The position numbers and the translations under genes were made by a program. Positions 7,002 to 12,994 of a stretch of 14,888 nt of DNA are shown here, in pieces. The stretch is taken from NCBI GenBank assembly GCA_024860865.1, contig JACRDV010000077.1, positions 1-14,888 on the forward strand, given 5' to 3'. Position 1 is the stretch's first letter, and each line of letters begins with the position of its first letter. This DNA comes from JACRDV01 sp024860865 [NCBI: Methanobacteriota archaeon] (GTDB lineage: Archaea; JACRDV01). Below the pieces are notes generated by a model. That model was not told where the DNA came from. It searched no databases and saw only the letters and a list, made by a program, of their open reading frames with translations.

Positions 7002-7515
7002 TCAGGAGAAAATCGTCCGCATGGTCGATAATCTTTCGTCTTTTACATTCAGTGAGATTTTAACATTTAATCAAATGTACATCAGATCCCTAAAATGAGT
7101 TAAAATGGAATTATAGATTGAATCATAGAATTCGAAATGGTTTGAGCTTTAAAAATTTTTTAGGAAAATAAATTTTTCAAACTAAAAATTTTTTAAAAAT
7201 TTAAATGAAAATAATTTTCATTTGTGTGTGCTTAAAGAGCTGAGTCTACAATTGAAGCTATTTTGATGTTTGTTCTTCCAACATTCAAAATTAATATAAT
7301 TAAAAAATAAGATTATGGATTATAAATTTTTATTTTCTTTTTAATTTGTTTTAAAATTTTAAATAAAAAACATAAAATAATAAATTTATAAACCAAATTT
7401 TAAAAATTTTAACCATTTAATTTTGTATACAATCGATTACAATAATTTTAAACATTAAAAATTTGAATTTTTATATTGATATTTTAATGATATTACAACG
7501 ATTCGTCCAAGAGAG
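7002..7515. other. extremely A+T-rich gene-free stretch
   Basis: From about 7130 to 7500 the sequence is nearly all A and T, with repeated words such as TAAAAATTTTTTA (near 7149 and again near 7182) and a 21-bp palindrome at 7203-7223. No reading frame, RNA gene or repeat array was found. It could be decayed DNA, a chromatin or recombination-prone spacer, or the upstream control region of the gene at 7528. Confidence 0.45.
7203..7223. repeat. 21-bp perfect palindrome in A+T-rich DNA
   Basis: AAATGAAAAT and ATTTTCATTT are exact reverse complements around one central A. As RNA it has no room for a loop, so a protein-binding site is more likely than a hairpin. Chance is possible in such A+T-rich DNA, but ten paired bases including G-C pairs are notable. 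Confidence 0.5.
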
Positions 7516-7527
7516 TTGAAAAAAAAT

Positions 7528-7875
7528 ATGGCTTTTAAATTTTCTAAAATTTTCATAGTTTTCTTTATGGCACTTTTATTCTTTATTTCGAGCTCAGTTG
7601 CCTTTGAAATCTCCTCTTATGCTATGGATTGGTATTCTTTTTTTCTCAGCGATTTACATTATAACTCAACCCATATTTATAATGACACTCGCGTTTATAA
7701 TTTTATTTTGGTTCACGATTCTTTCAAATCATCTGATGGAACTTGGCTTGAGACTTGGTATCGGATACCGGAGTTGGCGACTTTTGTTTTTGTGACCGAT
7801 TATGGAAGAATGCTCTCGGTCGAGGTCGTTCAAGGATTTTGTTTGGATAGGTTTGGAGTGTATAAAAATACCTAA
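7528..7875 (+). CDS. small secreted protein of unknown function
   Basis: A 115-residue frame starting at ATG 7528; an in-frame TTG at 7516 would add four residues. It opens with a classic signal peptide: MAFKFSKIF, a hydrophobic core IVFFMALLFFI and a likely cleavage region SSSVAF. The exported part is rich in aromatic residues and has two N-glycosylation sequons, NST and NDT, near residues 46-54, which could be used by an AglB-type enzyme. No family is recognised. The last third is richer in G+C than the first, and the frame ends in an area of broken sequence, so the gene may be cut short. An overlapping frame at 7598-7795 is less convincing. Confidence 0.45.
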   Translation: MAFKFSKIFIVFFMALLFFISSSVAFEISSYAMDWYSFFLSDLHYNSTHIYNDTRVYNFILVHDSFKSSDGTWLETWYRIPELATFVFVTDYGRMLSVEVVQGFCLDRFGVYKNT

Positions 7876-8210
7876 AACTTGTGATATTCTCTGGTTGTCC
7901 ACTATACTCACAAAGAAAAGCGCCATCAATTAATGATCTAGCAATTAAGTCTAACTGAATTATGTTAGTGAATGCCAGCCTCACAAGCCTATTGGTATTG
8001 CGAGTATCACTGAAAGCACAAGCGGCTTTCTGTAGATTTATGTTTAGTTTAACTTTTGATTTGAGAGCTCAATGGCTGAGAAATCAGAACCTTTTGTTTC
8101 GCCGATGGTTTGCAGGGTTGTGATGAACAACATCAGATATGCAGGGAAGTATAACAATCATAAGACTTATTAAAATGAATGCTATTTCTTAAAAATATGA
8201 CGAGCTTCCA
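7876..8210. other. gene-poor stretch with short decayed frames
   Basis: No intact gene. A 33-residue plus-strand frame at 8072-8173 reads MAEKSEPFVSP and then VVMNNIRYAGKY, which loosely resembles the 'v..iL.Np.YaGky' pattern of large serine recombinases. This is a weak resemblance. A minus-strand frame through 7984-7900 (MRLAFTNIIQLDLIARSLID) also looks protein-like but has no recognisable family. G+C is higher here than on either side, which suggests imported DNA. Confidence 0.35.
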
Positions 8211-8414
8211 GTGGTTTCAGGAAAAGAAGTTATTAAAGCACTGCAAAAGATAGGTTACTATGTTTATGACCAAAAGGGCAGTCATGTGCACCTACGACAT
8301 TTTAACGAGAGACCATTAACAGTTCCTTATCACGAAGAGATAGACCGAGGCACTCTCAGAAGAATAATTAAAGATGCCGGTTTAACTGTAGAAGAATTTG
8401 TAGACTTGCTTTAA
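8211..8414 (+). CDS. hicA: HicA-family mRNA interferase toxin
   Basis: A 67-residue HicA toxin with a double-stranded-RNA-binding-like fold that cleaves mRNA. The sequence shows VSGKEVIKALQKIGY (2-16), the active-site loop QKGSHVHL with the catalytic histidine H25, and the closing VPYHEEIDRGTLRRIIKDAG (38-57), all typical. GTG at 8211 is the only canonical start after the in-frame TAA at 8190-8192. The codons just before it read DELP, matching the usual LPVVSGKE start of HicA, while a nearby ATG (8197) is in another frame, so the N-terminus may have suffered a small indel. It converges on hicB, with which it shares the stop-codon bases TTAA. Confidence 0.88.
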   Translation: MVSGKEVIKALQKIGYYVYDQKGSHVHLRHFNERPLTVPYHEEIDRGTLRRIIKDAGLTVEEFVDLL

Positions 8415-8614
8415 ACTTCAACTTCAACGATTTTTTGTGCCGGACCTTTTGGAATCTCTTTTTCAAGGGCACTTAAGTGTAGCTCGATAGCCTCTTTTAT
8501 GTTTTTCAGAGCTTCCTCCAAGGTTTTACCCTGAGAGATACAGCCAGGCAATGAGGGTACCCAAGCAACATAATATCCGTCTTCACCTGGCTCTATTACC
8601 ACTTTGAATTTCAT
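8411..8614 (-). CDS. hicB: HicB-family antitoxin, short form
   Basis: A 67-residue HicB protein (UPF0150, partial RNase H fold) that binds and blocks HicA. Family signatures are FKVVIEPGEDGYYVAWVPSL (3-22), PGCISQGKTLEEALKNIKEA (23-42) and IELHL (43-47). It lacks the C-terminal ribbon-helix-helix or helix-turn-helix part of long HicB proteins, so it probably does not bind its own promoter. ATG at 8614 is preceded by AGGTT about seven bases upstream. It is encoded on the opposite strand to hicA, tail to tail with a 4-base overlap, instead of in the usual hicAB operon. Confidence 0.9.
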   Translation of the reverse strand: MKFKVVIEPGEDGYYVAWVPSLPGCISQGKTLEEALKNIKEAIELHLSALEKEIPKGPAQKIVEVEV

Positions 8615-8789
8615 GATTTAACCTAGTAATTATTTAATAATATTAAAAAGTGTATTTATTACTATTTCTGCCTCTGCCAAAGCTAAAAATTATTACGCTT
8701 TCTATAAAATTATGCTAAATACGAGATTTTTTAAAATGAAAAACAGTGAAATGATAAAAATACCGAAGAAAACCAATCTAAGCTAAGTT
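8615..8789. other. hicB upstream region, non-coding
   Basis: Read on the minus strand, TTATTAAATA at 8631-8640 could be the hicB TATA box, with a very short leader. Nothing else is recognisable. A short plus-strand frame from ATG 8739 (MKNSEMIKIPKKTNLS) runs in phase into the glycosyltransferase relic after one stop. Confidence 0.3.
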
Positions 8790-8977
8790 GGACCACATCC
8801 ACATATCAAAATTATAGAGGCCATTGTTACATCCACTTAACAGAACTTGCAGAGTGTTCAGATGTTTCACCAACTTCAGAGATAATCAAAGAAAATGAGA
8901 CTGGATTTTTTGTGGAGCCTATTAAGTTGCTTCAAGATGAAGATTTTTATCATAGCGTCATAGAAAATAGAATTTAG
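8790..8977 (+). pseudogene. relic of a GT4-family glycosyltransferase C-terminus
   Basis: One frame reads GPHPHIKIIEAIV (8790-8828), which corresponds to the 'EGhPkviiEAma' nucleotide-sugar-binding motif of group 1 glycosyltransferases, and stops at 8838. A second frame then gives DVSPTSEIIKENETGFFVEP (8861-8920), the following 'TDvgG..EiI.dg.nGflvep' motif, and KLLQDEDFYHSVIENRI to a TAG at 8975-8977. Order and spacing fit the C-terminal Rossmann domain, but a frameshift separates the parts, about 280 N-terminal residues are missing, and the family's last helices are cut. It is dead. Confidence 0.72.
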
Positions 8978-9033
8978 ATCTATCCCAAAATTTATTTGCC
9001 AAAGTTCTTTTTCAATATAGTCGATCAAAAAAT

Positions 9034-9171
9034 TCACTTCAAATTCGGGTAGTTTAAAATCTTATCTGCGAATACAAAGCCCTTTCTTTTAGTCTTCATG
9101 AGCTCAACATAAACAGAATTTGTGATGAAAAACTCTGAACGTGGAAACGCTTTAAAAAAATATTCTTTGCA
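9034..9171 (-). pseudogene. unidentified minus-strand protein fragment
   Basis: Immediately downstream of the KaiC-like gene, the minus strand reads CKEYFFKAFPRSEFFITNSV and VYVELMKTKRKGFVFADKIL to a stop at 9036-9034. A +/-1 frame, beginning near 9057, continues plausibly as KLPEFEVNFLIDYIEKELWQ. No good start codon precedes it. The composition looks protein-like and the frame change suggests a decayed gene; I do not recognise the family. Confidence 0.3.
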
Positions 9172-9176
9172 ATTAC

Positions 9177-9914
9177 TTATGTTACAATATTATTTATAAC
9201 AATTCTGACTACATTAACTTCATATGGAACTTCTTCGGTAGAATGCTTTGTATTAATAATTAGTTTTCGAATTCTAAGAGTTCTTTGGAACTTATTTGAT
9301 AGTTCTTTAATTTTGAAGTCAACTAAGCCATCAACCAAATGATCAAACAATGTCTCTATTCTAGAAGAGAATACTCCTCGAGTACGTATAAGTATTAATG
9401 TACTACTCTTTAGAGCATGTATTCTTTCAATCAAGCTACGTAACAACTTTACAGCACTAATTGAGCTCTCAGAAATTAGCATTAAAGTTGTATAGGAATC
9501 AAAAACCCATCTAATATTTTTAAATCCTTTGTTAGTTAATTCATCAGCAAAAGTGCTAAACCATGCTGATACCTTTGCAAGGTCATATGGTTTCTCAATA
9601 AAGAATTTTTCATCAGAAGGTTTCATATGCTCGGGGCGAAAACTTGGAGTATACGCATCAACCACTATAAAATTTTCATATTTCGCTATCTCGGGTAAAA
9701 TTTTTTTCATTTGGTTTCTAATGTGCTCTGGAGCATGATCGTAAGATATATAAACCGCAGCTTCGCCTTTTTTTAAACCCTCACATAAATATTGCATTGC
9801 CAGCAGAGAAGAATAAGTTCCTGGATCACAATTAAATGCAGTGACCAAACCCCTTGGAATTCCCCCTCCACAGAGGGCATCAAACTCAGCATTACCCGTT
9901 TTAGCAAATTCCAA
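9177..9914 (-). CDS. KaiC/RadA-like protein with a degenerate Walker A motif
   Basis: A 245-residue single-domain member of the KaiC branch of the RecA superfamily. It begins like KaiC: TGNAEFDALCGGGIPRGLV (6-24). At the P-loop, where the family has GxPGTGKTT, it has CDPGTYSSL (29-37): the lysine and the adjacent Gly and Thr are replaced by S35, Y34 and S36. YLCEGLKKGEAAVYISYDHA (42-61) follows as in KaiC, and the Walker B strand IRWVFDSYT (134-142) keeps D139. It probably does not hydrolyse ATP and may act as a scaffold, regulator or ligand sensor. TTG at 9914 is the only start, since an in-frame TGA lies two codons upstream. GGTG six bases upstream is a modest ribosome-binding site. Confidence 0.82.
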   Translation of the reverse strand: MEFAKTGNAEFDALCGGGIPRGLVTAFNCDPGTYSSLLAMQYLCEGLKKGEAAVYISYDHAPEHIRNQMKKILPEIAKYENFIVVDAYTPSFRPEHMKPSDEKFFIEKPYDLAKVSAWFSTFADELTNKGFKNIRWVFDSYTTLMLISESSISAVKLLRSLIERIHALKSSTLILIRTRGVFSSRIETLFDHLVDGLVDFKIKELSNKFQRTLRIRKLIINTKHSTEEVPYEVNVVRIVINNIVT

Positions 9915-9960
9915 AATTCACACCATCCAAATACTTCAATGAATTTGTTTTATGAACGAC

Positions 9961-9970
9961 CTATAAAATA
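9961..9970 (-). promoter_or_regulatory. TATA box for the KaiC-like gene
   Basis: On the minus strand TATTTTATAG lies about 50 bases before the TTG at 9914 and predicts a leader of about 25 bases. Confidence 0.4.
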
Positions 9971-9989
9971 ACCAAGTGATGATAACTAA

Positions 9990-10232
9990 TTCCAAATTTC
10001 CAAACAATACCGCCACAAAATTAATTTTATACGGATAAATTGGGAACTCATCCTTTACACTCAAGTAAACTTACTTACCGCTATACTTGTTGCATTATCA
10101 CTCCATTTTTTAGTAGAAAAAAGAGTTATAAAAAGAAATCCTAAAAAATTAATCTTAAAAATAATAATCAACTCAAATTTTAACTCAGATTTTGATTCAA
10201 ATAAAAAAGCAATACTAAAAGCGAAAGTATAA
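9990..10232 (+). pseudogene. 80-codon open frame with no start codon, membrane-protein-like
   Basis: In one plus-strand frame there is no stop from 9990 to the TAA at 10230-10232, which is long for DNA this rich in A and T. It reads INFIRINWELILYTQVN and then a likely transmembrane helix LLTAILVALSLHFLV, followed by the basic stretch EKRVIKRNPKKLILKIII and a hydrophilic tail. No ATG, GTG or TTG occurs in frame before the helix. An ATG at 9979 in the neighbouring frame (MITNSKFPNNTATK) could be the original start, separated by a one-base indel near the A run at 10017-10020. It could be a broken small membrane protein or a gene with a non-standard start. Confidence 0.35.
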
Positions 10233-10237
10233 AATTT
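10226..10237 (+). promoter_or_regulatory. TATA box for the CWB2 protein gene
   Basis: AGTATAAAATTT, about 55-65 bases before the TTG at 10291, is a good box A and predicts a leader of about 35 bases. Confidence 0.45.
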
Positions 10238-10278
10238 GGAAAGATTTTTTAAGTAAATGTACAAGTAGCTCCATCTTT

Positions 10279-10285
10279 AGAGGAT
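10279..10285 (+). promoter_or_regulatory. ribosome-binding site fixing a TTG start
   Basis: AGAGGAT ends five bases before the TTG at 10291, with its GG seven bases away. It supports TTG as the start; the next possible starts would remove the signal peptide. Confidence 0.65.
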
Positions 10286-10290
10286 AAAAT

Positions 10291-11814
10291 TTGCATAAAA
10301 AGTCCCTTGCTTTTCTAGTTACTTTGTTAATTGTATCTAGTACTGTTACTATCTCCCCAACTAGCGCTGCCGAAAAAGTTGCTGTAATTGCAACAAGCGA
10401 TAATTTTCCAGATGCGCTTGCTGCTGGACCTTTTGTCGCAAAAAATAATTATTCTCTTTTTCTAACGCCAAGCGATAAATTGGCAGATGAAATTAAAACA
10501 GCTCTGAAGAATCAAAGCATAACAAAAGTTATAATAATTGGCGGAGAAGTTGCAATTTCTCTTTCTGTTGAAAATGAGATAAGGGCTCTCGGAATTAAAA
10601 CTGAAAGAATTGCCGGGTCAGATAGAGATGAAACGGCCGCTATGATTGCTCAAAGATATGGAAAAACCGAGTATGCAATTATTGTTACTGATGAAAACTT
10701 TCCCGATACTTTGGTATCTACTTCTCTAGCAATCGCTTTAAATTGCCCGATTATCTTTACTAAATCAAAAGTTTTATCAAAAGTTAGTGAAGATGCATTA
10801 AAAAATGTACGAAAAACCATAATAGTTGGTGGAACGGATGCAGTTTCTAAGGATGTTGAAACAAAAATTTCACAAATCACAATAATGGCAGAACGAATTG
10901 GAGGAAAAGATAGATACGAGACATCTATATTAGTTGGCCATAAATATATGGATATTACGAAAGGAAAAGGACCTGCTAATAAAAGCATAATTATAACAGA
11001 TGGAGAAAATTTCGAGGATGGTTTAGCCGCTCCAATTTTAGCTTCTGTTGCTTCACCTATTATGATAACTCCGCCTGGACTTCTCAGAAAAGAGCTTTCT
11101 GATTTTTCTAAGAAATATGAGATCAAAACTGTCTATGTTGTTTATGGACCAAAAATTCCTAGAGGGCTAATTGTAGCAGTGCTACAACAAATTCGAACAT
11201 TTTTGGGAGTCATACCAACCTTATTCACTTCTATAACTATCTCAAAACTTTCAGTTGAAATTAATGCGAAAGTAAATGAGATGAAAAAAGTGATTGAAAT
11301 CGCCGTAGCAGTGCCAGGGATAGGGGCAGGAGCCGCCCCAACAGCTGGTCCAAGCTATCCCCAAACTGGAACCCTCACAGGAACTATAAATGCAACGATC
11401 AATTTTCTAACTCCGATGGTCGGAGCCTTATCCAACATAATTGGAAGCATCACTGGAACCTACAGTATCCCATCTGGCACATCTGGAACCTTTAACGGAA
11501 CTGTAAATTTTACAAGTATAACCGGAAATGTTGCTGGGAACATCATAACCTCTGGTAATATCTATGGAAACGTAGTTGGTAATGTAGTTGGATCTGTTTC
11601 AGGCACCAGCGTAGTAGTAAATACCATAACAGCCACTTTTACCGGGATTATTGAAGCAGTAATTGATGGAACAAGGTATGTCGGAAGAGTTGCTGGGAGT
11701 ATCACAGGTACTGTAGTAAGTAACGTGATAAAAGTAACTTCGTTCAATTGGACTATAAGCAATTGGACTTATGAAAAGAACATCACAGGGAATATAGTTG
11801 GCAACATCCTTTAG
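10291..11814 (+). CDS. secreted CWB2-repeat cell-surface protein with Gly/Asn-rich tail
   Basis: A 507-residue exported protein. Residues 1-27 form a signal peptide (MHKKS, hydrophobic core, TSAA). Residues 28 to about 300 hold three cell wall binding repeat 2 (CWB2, PF04122) units marked by SDNFPDALAAGPF (36-48), TDENFPDTLVSTSL (133-146) and TDGENFEDGLAAPIL (236-250), with linking motifs IIIGGEVAIS (81-90), ERIAGSDRDETAAMIA (105-120), IIVGGTDAVS (177-186) and ERIGGKDRYETSILV (201-215). A linker with GIGAGAAPTAGP (343-354) leads to a tail (360-507) built of short GTINATI/GNVVGNVV/GSITGT-like units with glycine about every four residues and six Asn-X-Ser/Thr sequons (N367, N402, N406, N486, N491, N497). 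No C-terminal membrane anchor. It probably attaches to the envelope and is N-glycosylated. Confidence 0.88.
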   Translation: MHKKSLAFLVTLLIVSSTVTISPTSAAEKVAVIATSDNFPDALAAGPFVAKNNYSLFLTPSDKLADEIKTALKNQSITKVIIIGGEVAISLSVENEIRALGIKTERIAGSDRDETAAMIAQRYGKTEYAIIVTDENFPDTLVSTSLAIALNCPIIFTKSKVLSKVSEDALKNVRKTIIVGGTDAVSKDVETKISQITIMAERIGGKDRYETSILVGHKYMDITKGKGPANKSIIITDGENFEDGLAAPILASVASPIMITPPGLLRKELSDFSKKYEIKTVYVVYGPKIPRGLIVAVLQQIRTFLGVIPTLFTSITISKLSVEINAKVNEMKKVIEIAVAVPGIGAGAAPTAGPSYPQTGTLTGTINATINFLTPMVGALSNIIGSITGTYSIPSGTSGTFNGTVNFTSITGNVAGNIITSGNIYGNVVGNVVGSVSGTSVVVNTITATFTGIIEAVIDGTRYVGRVAGSITGTVVSNVIKVTSFNWTISNWTYEKNITGNIVGNIL

Positions 11815-11972
11815 TTGAAATTTTTTCTTTTAATTTTTTAGTGAAGTTTTTTAGTACAGTGAGAAATCGATAGGCCCATATTATTAATGCAGCCATCTGT
11901 ATATAACTAAAAACTTGTCTTAAAAATTAAATTCAAAATTCTTTTCTATAAAAAATAAATAAGTTAAGTATC
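11815..11972. terminator. convergent T-rich intergenic region
   Basis: Between the CWB2 gene and the converging zinc-ribbon gene. T-rich runs at 11820-11839 (ATTTTTTCTTTTAATTTTTT) resemble the oligo-T terminators used by archaea for the CWB2 gene. Read from the other strand, the A+T-rich 11919-11960 could serve the opposing gene. Confidence 0.45.
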
Positions 11973-12740
11973 TCAATTGCTTTTTACTAATTGTTTTATT
12001 TCGCAATATGGGCAGATATTCCAACTTGTATCTAACTCTTTGCCACAGACTCTACACGCGGGCTTTTCAATTAAAGTAGCCCCACAATTTGGACAAAGTT
12101 TCCAAGTAAGATCGATCTTTCTTCCACAATTTGAACATTTAGGTTTTTCAGCCTCGAGTTGAAACTTTTGTGCATCATCAATAAAACCTACTTTGGGGAT
12201 TTGAGCTGTCTCTAAAGTTGATTCTAACTTTGCTTCTTTATCGGGAGTTATCTCTTCTTCAAGCAAAGTTATTAAGAGTAATCCAATAATTGTTCCGGTT
12301 ACTACAGCCAATCCTAAGCTAACCCAACCCAGATAGCTAAACTTCGAAAATATCAGCCAAAATCCAATCCAACTGCAGATAAAAATAAAAAAGTTTTCAA
12401 CCAATGTGAATTGTCCAAATGTAAAGTAAACAGTCAAGCCGAGCAAAATGCTTGGCAATAGAAAAAGAGCAGTTGCGGCTAGCCAATAACTTTGGCTAGT
12501 AATTAGGTAATATCCCCAAATGGATAGTAATCCAGCTGTTAAAAAATAGACCAAATTAGTGTAGTAAGTTTGGCTCTTAATGAAAAATAGTAAAAGGCAA
12601 GCTAAAAATATCAAAATAAAGAAGCTAAGCGAAGTATAATAGGCAACTTGTGGCAACTCGATTGTTTTAAACGAGAATATAATAACTAAAAGTTCGATCG
12701 CAACTAATCCAAGCAAAATTTTTGAAGTACTAAACTGCAT
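11973..12740 (-). CDS. six-span membrane protein with C-terminal double zinc ribbon
   Basis: A 255-residue protein with two parts. Residues 1 to about 160 contain six hydrophobic helices (about 7-23, 34-54, 62-80, 85-104, 115-131, 136-159). A charged linker (EEEITPDKEAKLES, then about 175-200) leads to two zinc ribbons: CSNC...CPNC with C202, C205, C216, C219, and CRVC...CPYC with C229, C232, C243, C246 (DZR type). Both ribbons are complete. The topology suggests a cytoplasmic zinc domain hung from the membrane. Such double zinc ribbons usually mediate protein or nucleic-acid contacts; the partner is unknown. ATG at 12740 is preceded by AAGGGAT about five bases upstream. It is divergent from the aglB-like gene. 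Confidence 0.85.
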   Translation of the reverse strand: MQFSTSKILLGLVAIELLVIIFSFKTIELPQVAYYTSLSFFILIFLACLLLFFIKSQTYYTNLVYFLTAGLLSIWGYYLITSQSYWLAATALFLLPSILLGLTVYFTFGQFTLVENFFIFICSWIGFWLIFSKFSYLGWVSLGLAVVTGTIIGLLLITLLEEEITPDKEAKLESTLETAQIPKVGFIDDAQKFQLEAEKPKCSNCGRKIDLTWKLCPNCGATLIEKPACRVCGKELDTSWNICPYCEIKQLVKSN

Positions 12741-12931
12741 AAAATCCCTTATATCAGCAATAGAAAAAACGACTTTTTATTTTTTAGTTTTTGTTTTTTA
12801 ATTCTAAATCTGATTTTATCTCGGATTTGTTCATACTTGATTTATTTACTTTTCTAGCATAAGTTTTTCTAAAGAGTAACTCATCTGTTTGAGCAAATTT
12901 GCTAGTGAAAGATAAATTAATGATTAACTTA

Positions 12932-12940
12932 ACTATATAT
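12932..12940 (+). promoter_or_regulatory. TATA box for the aglB-like gene
   Basis: ACTATATAT, about 55-63 bases before ATG 12995, predicts a leader of about 30 bases. No clear ribosome-binding site stands before the ATG. Confidence 0.45.
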
Positions 12941-12994
12941 GCAAACAAAAACATCTTCTAAGAAAATATTATTACCTATGACCTAAATTAATCC

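Noticed and set aside
10061-10264. Minus-strand 67-codon frame
   Set aside because: Antisense of the more plausible start-less plus-strand frame; Phe/Ile-rich with no features.
10650-11126. 158-codon minus-strand frame opposite the CWB2 repeats
   Set aside because: Antisense shadow; the plus strand encodes clear CWB2 repeats with a signal peptide.
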